DNA from: Marinomonas communis
GTDB lineage: Bacteria > Pseudomonadota > Gammaproteobacteria > Pseudomonadales > Marinomonadaceae
Length of the DNA: 64,000 nt
Reading direction: 5' to 3'
Assembly (NCBI RefSeq): GCF_004363305.1
Contig: NZ_SNZA01000002.1
Coordinates: 124,001-188,000, forward strand
This document shows, piece after piece, positions 25,300 through 33,458 of the stretch. Within the stretch, counting starts at the first letter, position 1. Every line of letters begins with the position of its first letter. The translations under genes were made by a program, and so were the position numbers. The notes beneath the pieces are model-generated. The model saw only the letters and a program-made list of their open reading frames with translations. It made no database searches and was not told the DNA's origin.

Positions 25300-26283
25300 T
25301 CACTCCGCCAAGTAGGTGAAATCCACCGCTGTTTGTGGGTCTAATGCGTCTTCACTTAACTCGTTAGCCGCGGCAACATATTCCCATGTTTGCTGGATAC
25401 GCTCTGGGGTAAATACCCCAAAACCATCCGCTTTAGTGACATCGTTATAAACAAGGTTGGTAATACTCTTGATTTGTGCTGCAGCGATCTTGGCATCCAC
25501 TTCCGGTACCATCGCATGAATCGCTTCCCCAGCTTTGTCGGGATGCGCATAAGTAAACTCTAGGGATTTCGCGAATGCTTTCACAAAACGCTCAGCCACT
25601 TCTGGTCGCTCAGATAAAAAACGCTCTGATGCCAACAATGAAGAGCTATACAAAGACAAGCCCGCGCTCGACCAAGGCATCTCGACGATTTCCTTGCCCG
25701 CTTCTGCGGCCTGAGTGGTAAATAATGCCGTATTGGTGACCCATGCAATGATCGCATCTGCATTGCCTGTAATCATCATTGGACCCAATGCGCCAGGATC
25801 GGTTTTCACTAGACTAATATCGTCTTCGCTCAGACCGTTCTCTTTTAGAACCAAAGGTAAAAACGCATTAGAAGAGGTAAAAGGAGATGTCGCGACCTTC
25901 TTGCCTTTCAAATCTTCGATGGAATCAATCCCAGAACTTTTCAGAGCGAAAAATGCATGTGGAGCTTGAGTAAAATAAGGGTAAATCGCCACAACAGGCA
26001 CACCGTCTTGCGCCTTAGCAGCCATCAAAGCACCAATATCTGAGCTGCCCACATCAGATTGGCCAGTTGCCATTTTGGTCAGGGCATCGGTAGAACCTCG
26101 ACCACTGGCAATCGAGACATCTAGGTCCGCTTCGGCAAAAAAGCCTTCTTGAATGCCCACGTAAACCGGAGCTTTATCGCCACCTGGTAGCCAATCCAAC
26201 TGAAAGGTTACCTTGTCAGCAGCCATCACGGACGAACTAGAGATCAAACCGGCCAACAGAGATAACTTCAACGCTGCTTTCAT
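25300..26283 (-). CDS. ABC transporter substrate-binding protein, NMT1/SsuA-like
   Basis: A periplasmic protein of 327 residues with a signal peptide (cleavage near SVMAADK) and the NMT1/ThiY fold: VTFQLDWLPGGDKAPVYVGIQEGFFAEADLDV, then GRGSTDALTKMATGQSDVG. Members with the DWLP start often bind heterocycles such as HMP, formylaminopyrimidine or riboflavin, which fits the deaminase and oxygenase in the same operon. The start at 26283 follows AGGAGAG. Two TGAAAC-type palindromes lie upstream. Confidence 0.88.
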   Translation of the reverse strand: MKAALKLSLLAGLISSSSVMAADKVTFQLDWLPGGDKAPVYVGIQEGFFAEADLDVSIASGRGSTDALTKMATGQSDVGSSDIGALMAAKAQDGVPVVAIYPYFTQAPHAFFALKSSGIDSIEDLKGKKVATSPFTSSNAFLPLVLKENGLSEDDISLVKTDPGALGPMMITGNADAIIAWVTNTALFTTQAAEAGKEIVEMPWSSAGLSLYSSSLLASERFLSERPEVAERFVKAFAKSLEFTYAHPDKAGEAIHAMVPEVDAKIAAAQIKSITNLVYNDVTKADGFGVFTPERIQQTWEYVAAANELSEDALDPQTAVDFTYLAE

Positions 26284-26310
26284 ACTCAAACTCTCCTGTG
26301 CTTCTTTAAA

Positions 26311-26326
26311 AGATACTTTTGTTTCA
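26311..26326. promoter_or_regulatory. degenerate operator of the TGAAAC-N4-GTTTCA family
   Basis: AGATAC TTTT GTTTCA, matching ten of the twelve conserved bases, 27 bases upstream of the binding-protein gene. Confidence 0.4.
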
Positions 26327-26465
26327 CACAATAGGTGAGAGCAACATTCGTTCCAACTTTATCAAAACGGACAAAATTTATTTAAAAACAGTCAGTTAAA
26401 GATTAATCTCAACATTTCAGCACTCTTTTTCAGAAAATGATCGGGCAAGGTGACTCAAAAGAGAG

Positions 26466-26481
26466 CGAAACAAACGTTTCA
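26466..26481. promoter_or_regulatory. operator of the TGAAAC-N4-GTTTCA family
   Basis: CGAAAC AAAC GTTTCA, matching eleven of twelve conserved bases. It lies 183 bases upstream of the importer/deaminase/oxygenase operon and 94 bases beyond the stop of the hypothetical gene that follows on the same strand. Confidence 0.5.
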
Positions 26482-26574
26482 TGGATTGGAATTGCTAAAA
26501 AGCGGGGCACTATGGGAATGAGCAGTATTGAGTGCATAGGTTTGTGTGCGTGTATAACGCACCAAGTTCTCTTG

Positions 26575-27171
26575 TCAGCTCCGTCTTTTGAATGAAGGAA
26601 TATCCATGAGAGCTCCAAATATCATTGCCCCAACAATACAAATGAACGCATAAGCGAGCATCGACTCTGGATTCAGCCGATCATCAAGATACCTATCTAA
26701 TGAGATAACGCAAAACATAAATAAGCCAAAGAGTAAGCCTATCTTAAAGTTCTCGAACCGATTTTTTTTAGCTTTTTTAGTTGAGGAAAAAACAAAACGC
26801 TTTTTCTCCTTTTCGAGCCACTTTTGCTCTCCCCATAACTTCAACCAGATCCAAATAGGGAAGGTAAAGAACAAAACAAGCAAGCTAGTGAGATTCAGCA
26901 AACTAGGGATCTTTTGATGGCACTCTGGACAAATGATTCCAAACCAATGACCGAAGCTATTCTTACCAGACCATAGATCAGCATCATTCATTGCCTTGCA
27001 ATGTGGACAAGGGACATAGTCAATGTCCTGCGCCTTGTCTGTTAACATAACCCGAGGCAACCTCTGCCCCAAAATCAGTTCATTGACAGCAAGCCCAGGA
27101 TTGATAACCCAATGAACCAACAGCAAATTAGGTAGTTTCTGTACTTTATATTTGGATGAGTCAAATTCCAT
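26575..27171 (-). CDS. hypothetical membrane protein with zinc ribbon
   Basis: I do not know a function for this 198-residue protein. A soluble N-terminal part is followed by two cysteine pairs, CPHC and CPEC, 33 residues apart, which could form a zinc ribbon. Three hydrophobic segments follow (about residues 93-112, 145-160 and 168-187), with a very basic cytoplasmic stretch between the first two (KEKKRFVFSSTKKAKKNR). It is more AT-rich than its neighbours, which may indicate transfer. Confidence 0.6.
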   Translation of the reverse strand: MEFDSSKYKVQKLPNLLLVHWVINPGLAVNELILGQRLPRVMLTDKAQDIDYVPCPHCKAMNDADLWSGKNSFGHWFGIICPECHQKIPSLLNLTSLLVLFFTFPIWIWLKLWGEQKWLEKEKKRFVFSSTKKAKKNRFENFKIGLLFGLFMFCVISLDRYLDDRLNPESMLAYAFICIVGAMIFGALMDIPSFKRRS

Positions 27172-27302
27172 GTTCGCTCCAATAAATCCCTCTAAAAAAA
27201 CAAATTCATCTGATTACCTAGGATCACATTTAAACTAAAACGTAACCGGCACCAGAAATACTTTACAACAGATACAGAAAAATCAAATGATAATCATGTT
27301 CA

Positions 27303-27740
27303 TTATAAAACAAAACCCAATTTAGAAGTTAGTAAAATATCGAGAGCTGACCGCCCCATTCTCCACCCACCTACTAATAACCAGACAGTCACACCGCAGT
27401 TCACTAAAATCATTATCCAAAGGATCGCTTTAAAAGGCTGCTTAACGGTTTTGTGTCGAAGACGGTGCTGAGCTATTAGCGCCCCTGGCCAACCGCAGAA
27501 GAGTGATAGCAAATGTAGCGTTTTCTCAGATATACGACTCTGACCTTTTTGCGCGGCACGCTTATCAAAACCATATACCACATACGTCAGCGAAGACATG
27601 ACCGCATAAACCGCCAACAGGATTGCCAGCCCATCCAGTAGTACGAATGAAACCGACAGTAGCAGGAAATAGGCAGCACAAAATAACAGAGAAGCTGGCG
27701 TTTTCTTTTTAGGGTTGGAAGTGACGCTAGGTTTGGACAT
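27303..27740 (-). CDS. DUF1294 membrane protein
   Basis: A protein of 145 residues. After a basic N-terminus come two or three helices. The DUF1294 core is visible: VVYGFDKRAAQKGQSRISEKTLHLLSLFCGWPGALIAQ, followed by HRLRHKTVKQPFKAILW. The family is widespread and of unknown function. The start at 27740 has AAGG six bases before it. A frame from 27875 adds an unlikely leader. Confidence 0.82.
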   Translation of the reverse strand: MSKPSVTSNPKKKTPASLLFCAAYFLLLSVSFVLLDGLAILLAVYAVMSSLTYVVYGFDKRAAQKGQSRISEKTLHLLSLFCGWPGALIAQHRLRHKTVKQPFKAILWIMILVNCGVTVWLLVGGWRMGRSALDILLTSKLGFVL

Positions 27741-27904
27741 TGACAGCCTTTCTAATGCTCTTTTGAATAGCGCACTATACTCTATAACTTCTTCAGATGA
27801 GTGAGACGCTGGCAGCGAGTTGCATGGAATGGCGTAGCAAATGGCTAATAAGCACCGTAGATAGTGCAATAGCAACCTAGGAATGCTGCCTAGTTTGAGA
27901 ATTG

Positions 27905-28012
27905 ATCCCTCGGAAACCGAGGTCCTACAATTCGGGACTTCGGTTTGCCTTGGGCAATGCGGTTTTGGTCGCGGGGCGGAGACCGCTCCTACAAAGAAGG
28001 ACCTCCGACCGG
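27905..28012. repeat. pair of REP-like palindromes
   Basis: Two hairpins in the same orientation each end with the same tail: CCTCGG-AAA-CCGAGG-TCCTACAA (27908-27930) and GCGG-AGA-CCGC-TCCTACAAA (27976-27995). Read on the minus strand they begin TTGTAGGA, the head of REP elements known in pseudomonads and relatives. They lie directly past the hpxO stop, where they may act as an mRNA 3' stabiliser or terminator. Confidence 0.65.
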
Positions 28013-28018
28013 TGTAGG

Positions 28019-29173
28019 CTAGCCCAGTGGGCCGCCGAGGATGGTTTTTGACAGTCCTTTCATGATGCCTTCGCCAGTTTCGCTACGCAGTTCGTCGTAC
28101 CATGCTTGGGTAGTTTCTGGGTGGTAGCCGTGGGTCACGTCACAGCGAGCGCGAGCTTTCAGCACTAGGTCTTTCACGCGGTCCACTCGTGCGTCGTTGT
28201 ACTCAGCGAGGGCCAGTTCAATGCTGTCTTCTTCTGCAAAGCATTGTCCTAACACCACAGCATCTTCGAGCGCAGCGCAGCCACCTTGCCCGATATCCGG
28301 CGTGGTGCTGTGACCAGCGTCTCCTAATAAAGCCACTCTGCCTTTGACCAACGGCTTAAACGGTTCTACATCATGGATTTCAATGCGGTTCGTGGTTTCA
28401 GGGTCGATGGCATTAATTAGTGTCTGTACTGGTTGCGCCCAATCTTGGAAGTAGCCTGTTAAGTCATTTTTAACGGTACTGCGATCCTGCGGCAGCCCAA
28501 GAGGCAGTGGCACATCAAAGAAGAAGTAGAAGCGGTTATCGGCAATCGGCATAACGGAGACACGTTTGCCATCGGCGACAAACATGGTCCATTGATCAGC
28601 TGGGGCGATGGCTTCATCGATTTCCACCAAACCATTCCAGTTCACATAGCCTGCATATCGACGTTCCACTTTATGTCCGAGTACGTATTCGCGGGCAATG
28701 GAGTGCGCCCCATCTGCCGCAATCATAAAGTCGCCCGTCACCATAGAACCGTCGGTAAAGGTCGCTGTAACACTGGTATCCGTTTGTGTGACAGCTTCTA
28801 AGCGCTTACCAAAATGAACCTTCTCGCGCCCCCACCAGTCAATCATTTGCGCTTGCAGGTCTGCACGCGATACTGGACATGGTCGCTCGCCCACTTCGGC
28901 TACCAACGGCGCTAAGCTGAATTGCGTCATGGTGGCACCGCTAATGCCTTCGTTGTAAGCCATTTTATGCATCGGGCCACCCAAGTTATCCATGATGCTG
29001 CCCATGCCTAGGTGATTCATGCATTTAACGCCATTAGACCAAACAGAAATAGCAGCCCCGACGGGTTTCATTTCTTTAACGGCCTCAAAAATCTCGCATT
29101 CGATGCCTTGCTGTTTTAAAGCGGCTGCGGCGCTCATGCCACCAATGCCTGCGCCAATGATGATTGCTTTCAT
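28019..29173 (-). CDS. hpxO: FAD-dependent urate hydroxylase
   Basis: A flavoprotein monooxygenase of 384 residues, the same length as Klebsiella HpxO and alike along its whole length. It has GAGIGGMSAA for FAD binding, EAVKEMKPVGAAISVWSNGVKC, RRYAGYVNWNGLVE, FYFFFDVPLP and the GDAGHSTTPDIGQGG second FAD motif. HpxO oxidises urate to 5-hydroxyisourate with NADH and oxygen in the cytoplasm. The start at 29173 follows AAGGGGA. A TGAAAC-type palindrome pair lies 57-101 bases upstream. HIU hydrolase is encoded just upstream on the same strand. Confidence 0.95.
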   Translation of the reverse strand: MKAIIIGAGIGGMSAAAALKQQGIECEIFEAVKEMKPVGAAISVWSNGVKCMNHLGMGSIMDNLGGPMHKMAYNEGISGATMTQFSLAPLVAEVGERPCPVSRADLQAQMIDWWGREKVHFGKRLEAVTQTDTSVTATFTDGSMVTGDFMIAADGAHSIAREYVLGHKVERRYAGYVNWNGLVEIDEAIAPADQWTMFVADGKRVSVMPIADNRFYFFFDVPLPLGLPQDRSTVKNDLTGYFQDWAQPVQTLINAIDPETTNRIEIHDVEPFKPLVKGRVALLGDAGHSTTPDIGQGGCAALEDAVVLGQCFAEEDSIELALAEYNDARVDRVKDLVLKARARCDVTHGYHPETTQAWYDELRSETGEGIMKGLSKTILGGPLG

Positions 29174-29229
29174 GGTATTCCCCTTGCTCATTCGGTGTTT
29201 CCTTACACCCTAATGGCAAGATTCGTACC

Positions 29230-29274
29230 CAAAACGTTTGTTTCTACCAAAACCCATATGAAACAATGGTTTCA
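29230..29274. promoter_or_regulatory. tandem operators of the TGAAAC-N4-GTTTCA family before hpxO
   Basis: The copy at 29259-29274 is perfect (TGAAAC AATG GTTTCA). The copy at 29230-29245 (CAAAAC GTTT GTTTCT) matches nine of twelve. Start-to-start distance is 29 bases, the same as at 30450-30494. Confidence 0.55.
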
Positions 29275-29371
29275 GAGCTTTGCTGTAGCCATAGACTCTG
29301 ATTGCGCGATCATTGGGACCGCACAACCATGATGCGCATGCACTAGCATGACGCAAAAGTTAACCGATCGA

Positions 29372-29728
29372 TCAACTTCCACGATAGGTGCTGTAGGAGT
29401 ATGGTGTCACGAGCAGAGGTACGTGGTAATGGCTGTCTTCGTCGGCGATACCGAAACGCAATACCACCACATCGAGAAAACGAGGCTCAGGCATTTCGAT
29501 ACCTTGCTCTGCGAAATAATCGCCAATGGCGAACTCTAATTCGTAGCGCCCAGCTTTAAACTCTGCTCCTTCCAAAAGCGGTGCATCGCAGCGACCATCA
29601 TGGTTGGAGAAGGTTTTGTGAACCAAGCTTCGCGTGCCGTCTTCGGCTAATTGGTAAAGTTCAATGGCGACACCTGACGCTGCTACACCACGAGTTGTAT
29701 CGAGAATATGCGAGGTTAAATAACCCAT
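29372..29728 (-). CDS. uraH: 5-hydroxyisourate hydrolase
   Basis: A protein of 118 residues of the transthyretin-like HIU hydrolase family (PucM/HpxT). It has LTSHILDTTRGVAASGVAIELY near the start, the HYHVPLLVTPYSYSTYRGS end and the diagnostic C-terminal Y-R-G-S. It opens 5-hydroxyisourate to OHCU, the step after HpxO. It is transcribed divergently from the OHCU decarboxylase gene, which does the next step. Confidence 0.95.
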   Translation of the reverse strand: MGYLTSHILDTTRGVAASGVAIELYQLAEDGTRSLVHKTFSNHDGRCDAPLLEGAEFKAGRYELEFAIGDYFAEQGIEMPEPRFLDVVVLRFGIADEDSHYHVPLLVTPYSYSTYRGS

Positions 29729-29896
29729 AAAAAATCCTTATAAAAAATAGCCAAGATGACCCACTTGGAAAAATATACTTGCACTTTGGCGTGCTTACAG
29801 CGGAAAGTGTTAGAACAAAATCTATGCCAGTAACGACACCCAAACTTGGCATCAGCTAAGCACACTTAAACCATAAATACCAAGGAACACCGCGTT

Positions 29897-30439
29897 ATGA
29901 ACACAGCAAGCACACCTCTGCTTGAGCAAGATAAAGACTGCTTTATCAACCACTTAAAAGACATATACGAGCATTCAAAGTGGGTTGCCGAAGCGTTATA
30001 TGGAAAGCGTGATTCGCTAAAGCATCATCGAGACGGCCCACAAACTGCGGTCACTCAAGCCATGTATGACATCATCGAAGCCGCCGATCACAGCACTCAG
30101 CTTGTCTTACTCCGAGCCCATCCAGACTTAGCAGGCAAGGCCGCTTTGGCGGGGGAGTTAACCGATGCTTCCACCAGCGAACAGGCTGGTGCAGGGCTAG
30201 ATCAACTCACTCCTCCAGAGTTTGAACGCTTCCTTGGTTTGAACGAAAGCTACCGCGATAAGTTTGGCTTTCCCTTCATCATGGCGGTGAAAGGCGCCAC
30301 CAAAGAGCAAATTCTTGAAGGCTTTGAAGCACGCCTACCTAACTCCGTCGAGGATGAGTTTCGTCGCGCTTTGAACGAAGTACACAAAATTGCTGGCTTT
30401 CGGATCGAAGCACTCCCTAAGTCATTTTGGTCAGCATAG
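29897..30439 (+). CDS. uraD: OHCU decarboxylase
   Basis: A protein of 180 residues matching 2-oxo-4-hydroxy-4-carboxy-5-ureidoimidazoline decarboxylase (UraD/HpxQ). It has LRAHPDLAGKAALAGELTDASTSEQAGAGLDQL with the catalytic-site histidine in the HPDLA motif, and YRDKFGFPFIMAVKG. It yields (S)-allantoin and so completes urate breakdown to allantoin with HpxO and HIU hydrolase. A promoter is expected in the 168 bases separating it from uraH. Confidence 0.94.
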   Translation: MNTASTPLLEQDKDCFINHLKDIYEHSKWVAEALYGKRDSLKHHRDGPQTAVTQAMYDIIEAADHSTQLVLLRAHPDLAGKAALAGELTDASTSEQAGAGLDQLTPPEFERFLGLNESYRDKFGFPFIMAVKGATKEQILEGFEARLPNSVEDEFRRALNEVHKIAGFRIEALPKSFWSA

Positions 30440-30449
30440 TTTTTGCGTT

Positions 30450-30494
30450 AGCACTGTTTGTTTCAGTTGACAAAATAAAGAAACAATTGTTTCA
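30450..30494. promoter_or_regulatory. tandem operators of the TGAAAC-N4-GTTTCA family before the amidase-hpxW operon
   Basis: The strong copy at 30479-30494 (AGAAAC AATT GTTTCA) contains a perfect 14-bp palindrome. A weak copy lies 29 bases before it (30450-30465, eight of twelve). The site ends 24 bases before the amidase start, so a bound protein would block transcription or sit beside the promoter. Confidence 0.55.
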
Positions 30495-30518
30495 TAACTT
30501 AAGAGACAGGAGCAAACC

Positions 30519-31691
30519 ATGAAACACTTCACCGCCCAAAGCCCATTTTTGACGCCGACAAAAGGCAAAGCGTTTGCGCATAAAGCGCCGACATCAGACG
30601 CTTTGTCGGGTATGCGCCTCGCGGTGAAAGATTTGTTTCATATGGAAGGTTTGCCAACCACAGCGGGCAACCCAACGTGGCTTGCCACTCACAACCAACC
30701 AACGGAAACGGCGTCATGCGTTAGCGCTCTGCTCGATGCAGGAGCAAGCTTCGTAGGCAAGACCATCACTGACGAGTTGGCTTACAGCTTAAACGGGCAA
30801 AATATTCATTACGGCACGCCAGAAAACCCAATAACACCTGAGCGTTTACCGGGTGGCTCCTCTTCCGGCTCTGCTGTTGCCGTATCAGGCAATCTGGCTG
30901 AGATTGGTTTGGGCACTGACACTGGCGGCTCCATCCGAGTGCCATCAAGCTACAACGGCTTATTTGGCTTGCGCCCAACCCATGGTGCCATCGCGGCCGA
31001 TAACATGGTGGCGCTAGCCCCTTCGTTTGACACCGTTGGCTTTATGACTCGCAGCCTTGATGAGCTAATCAAGGTTGCCAAAACACTACTACCTAACCAG
31101 CAGCCAAAGCTTGCTAAGACACTGATTGCCAAAGCATTAATCGAACAGGTTGAACACAAAGATGCGCTACTTAAGCAGCTAGATACTTGGGCAAATCAAG
31201 GCAAACTCAACATCGATGAAAGCCTTGAAATCGACCCTGTTTACTGGCAAACCGGTGCAACGTTTCGTACCTTACAAGGGGCAGAAATCTGGCAAAACCA
31301 CGGCGCTTGGATCACACAGAATGATCCCGATTTCGCACCGGATATTGCCAGCCGTTTTGAATGGACCAAAACCATCAGCGCAGACGACGTCAGCGACGCC
31401 AAAGCACAACAAGCGAAGTTTCGCGCATGGCTCGATGAGCAGCTTGAAGGAGCGGTCTTGGTTCTGCCAACCACACCGGGTCGCTCACCGCTTTTGACCA
31501 TGCAAGACAATGAGTTAGCAGAATATCGCAACCAACTTTTAGAACTCACAGCGATTGCTGGCTTATGTGGTTTACCACAATTACATCTACCCGTTTGCAG
31601 CATTGACGGCGCACCGTGTGGTCTATCCCTTATTGGCCCGCGCGGTAGTGATTTAAGTTTGTTAGCCCTAGCCCAAGACCTAATGGAGTAA
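30519..31691 (+). CDS. amidase-signature enzyme, possible oxalurate hydrolase
   Basis: A protein of 390 residues of the amidase signature family. The Ser-Ser-Lys triad can be placed: lysine in LAVKDLFHMEG, the glycine/serine-rich LPGGSSSGSAVAVSG and the nucleophile region DTGGSIRVPSSYNGLFGLRPT. The stop is three bases before hpxW, which acts on oxamate. HpxJ, further along, makes oxalurate. An enzyme that hydrolyses the ureido end of oxalurate, as AtzF does with allophanate, would connect them. That function is my inference. A related amidase gene accompanies hpxW in Klebsiella. Confidence 0.8.
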   Translation: MKHFTAQSPFLTPTKGKAFAHKAPTSDALSGMRLAVKDLFHMEGLPTTAGNPTWLATHNQPTETASCVSALLDAGASFVGKTITDELAYSLNGQNIHYGTPENPITPERLPGGSSSGSAVAVSGNLAEIGLGTDTGGSIRVPSSYNGLFGLRPTHGAIAADNMVALAPSFDTVGFMTRSLDELIKVAKTLLPNQQPKLAKTLIAKALIEQVEHKDALLKQLDTWANQGKLNIDESLEIDPVYWQTGATFRTLQGAEIWQNHGAWITQNDPDFAPDIASRFEWTKTISADDVSDAKAQQAKFRAWLDEQLEGAVLVLPTTPGRSPLLTMQDNELAEYRNQLLELTAIAGLCGLPQLHLPVCSIDGAPCGLSLIGPRGSDLSLLALAQDLME

Positions 31692-31694
31692 CGC

Positions 31695-33281
31695 ATGTCT
31701 TCGATCTCGCCATCTATTGCCTTTACTGCACCACATCACGAAGCCACCAAAGCTGGCCAAGCCATCCTTGAACAAGGCGGCACGGCGATTGAGGCCATGG
31801 TCGCAGCGGCAGCAACCATTGCGGTAGTGTATCCACATATGAATGGTCTAGGTGGCGACGGTTTTTGGCTCATTAGCGAACCTGGCAAAGCACCCATCGG
31901 CATCGACGCATCCGGCAAAGCGGCACAACTTGCGACCTTGGATTTCTTCCAAGGTGAAGACGCGATCCCTGCGCGTGGCGGCAAAGCAACCGTCACAATG
32001 GCCGGCGCAGTAGCCGGCTGGCAAAAAGCGTTAGACATCAGCGCGCTCTGGCAAGCACCTAAGTCATTAAGCGAACTGCTGAAAAATGCTATCGATCATG
32101 CAGAGAATGGCATCGAAATTACGGAAAGCCTGCAAGCAGCTAGTCAGAAAGTACATGATGATTTGTCAGCGGTACCGGGCTTCGCGCAGTTCTTAGATCA
32201 AGGTGAAACACTCACCCACGGTAACCGCTTAACGCTGAGTACCTTGGCACAAACACTAAAACACTTAGCCGAAGTCGGCTTAGACGACTTCTACAACGGC
32301 ACGGTTGCTGAGAAGCTGGCAGCCGACCTTGAAGCGGCTGGCTCGCCAATTCGTTTGTCAGATTTCCACGATTACCGTGCAGAAGAAGTCACGCCGTTAA
32401 GCGTAGAAACAGGTGTAGGTAAGCTTTACAACCTACCGGCACCGACCCAAGGCATTGCTTCGTTGATCATCTTGGCGCTGTACGATCGCATTCACCAGCT
32501 AGGCAATGGCGGTGAAACCGATATGGCACACCTACTGATCGAAGCCACCAAACAAGCCTTTATCGCCCGCAATGAATATGTAACTGATCCAGCGCGCTTA
32601 AGCGTTGAGCTACAAGACTTATTAAGCGATGAAAGCCTATCTGCCATGGCAGACAACATTGCCATCGACCAAGCCCAAACTTGGCCACACCCAGCGAAGC
32701 ACGGCGATACCATTTGGATGGGCTGCTGCGACAGCGAAGGTCGTATGGTGAGTTATATACAGAGTCTGTACTGGGAGTTTGGCAGCGGCATCGTCAGCCC
32801 AAGCACCGGCATTGTGTGGAATAACCGCGGTTCATCGTTCAGCCTTGAAAAAGGCCATTTGCAAGAACTTGAGCCGAATTTAAAGCCATTTCACACCCTA
32901 AACCCTGCTTTTGCAGAGCTTAACGATGGCCGTCGCATCAGCTACGGCACCATGGGCGGTGAAGGCCAACCACAAACTCAAGCGGCACTATTCAGTCGTT
33001 ATGTGTACCACAAGCAGCCTTTGGCGCAGAGCATCGCCGCAGGTCGTTGGTTACTGGGTCGCACATGGGGAGATGTGAGCCACAACTTAAAAGTGGAAAG
33101 TGATTTCGCGGCCGATGCCGCAGATACATTGATTGCCCGCGGTCACGACTTAGTTGCCGTACCTGCGTGCAATGAATTAATGGGGCATGCGGGCGCCGTG
33201 GTGTTGTTCCCAGAGGGCAATACCGACGCCGCCACCGACCCACGTAGTGATGGCTTAGCGGTTTCTTCGGCTAGTCATTGA
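31695..33281 (+). CDS. hpxW: oxamate amidohydrolase, gamma-glutamyltransferase fold
   Basis: A protein of 528 residues of the Ntn-hydrolase gamma-glutamyltransferase superfamily. Autoprocessing should occur before T339 in KHGDTIWMG, giving large and small chains. No signal peptide is present, unlike periplasmic GGT, which fits HpxW. Klebsiella HpxW turns oxamate into oxalate and ammonia at the end of the ureidoglycine branch. The late YGTMGGEGQPQTQA motif (oxyanion region) is present. It is coupled to the amidase gene and followed by a cloverleaf-repeat pair and a TSUP gene. Confidence 0.87.
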   Translation: MSSISPSIAFTAPHHEATKAGQAILEQGGTAIEAMVAAAATIAVVYPHMNGLGGDGFWLISEPGKAPIGIDASGKAAQLATLDFFQGEDAIPARGGKATVTMAGAVAGWQKALDISALWQAPKSLSELLKNAIDHAENGIEITESLQAASQKVHDDLSAVPGFAQFLDQGETLTHGNRLTLSTLAQTLKHLAEVGLDDFYNGTVAEKLAADLEAAGSPIRLSDFHDYRAEEVTPLSVETGVGKLYNLPAPTQGIASLIILALYDRIHQLGNGGETDMAHLLIEATKQAFIARNEYVTDPARLSVELQDLLSDESLSAMADNIAIDQAQTWPHPAKHGDTIWMGCCDSEGRMVSYIQSLYWEFGSGIVSPSTGIVWNNRGSSFSLEKGHLQELEPNLKPFHTLNPAFAELNDGRRISYGTMGGEGQPQTQAALFSRYVYHKQPLAQSIAAGRWLLGRTWGDVSHNLKVESDFAADAADTLIARGHDLVAVPACNELMGHAGAVVLFPEGNTDAATDPRSDGLAVSSASH

Positions 33282-33307
33282 GTAGCGAGTTAAGTCTTAG
33301 AGTCGTC

Positions 33308-33399
33308 GAAGTCAGTTATGAAAGCGCCGTCCGTTGGGCATCCCTGCCCAAAAGTCCGGCACGCCCGTCCATGGGCCTACGCTTTTCATAACCGACTCC
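33308..33399 (-). repeat. cloverleaf repeat copy A1
   Basis: A long outer stem (33308-33326 with 33380-33399, about 19 pairs and one bulged base) encloses two hairpins. One is GCCC/GGGC at 33363-33366 and 33373-33376 (minus-strand tip ATGGAC). The other is TTGGGCA/TGCCCAA at 33334-33340 and 33345-33351 (minus-strand tip GGGA), on an outer GCCG/CGGC clamp. Two outer-stem positions pair as G-U only on the minus strand, which sets the orientation. One tip-closing pair favours the other strand. Confidence 0.8.
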
Positions 33400-33458
33400 T
33401 CGCTTTCAAGGCAAACAGACAAAATGTTTTTAAAGTTTGAACACCGTAAGTGTTCAGT

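Noticed and set aside
33308..33399. Integron attC site
   Set aside because: The outer arms begin GTTATGA, but the consensus core sites (GTTRRRY/RYYYAAC) are not met, the other three copies lack GTT/AAC ends, and no integrase is near.
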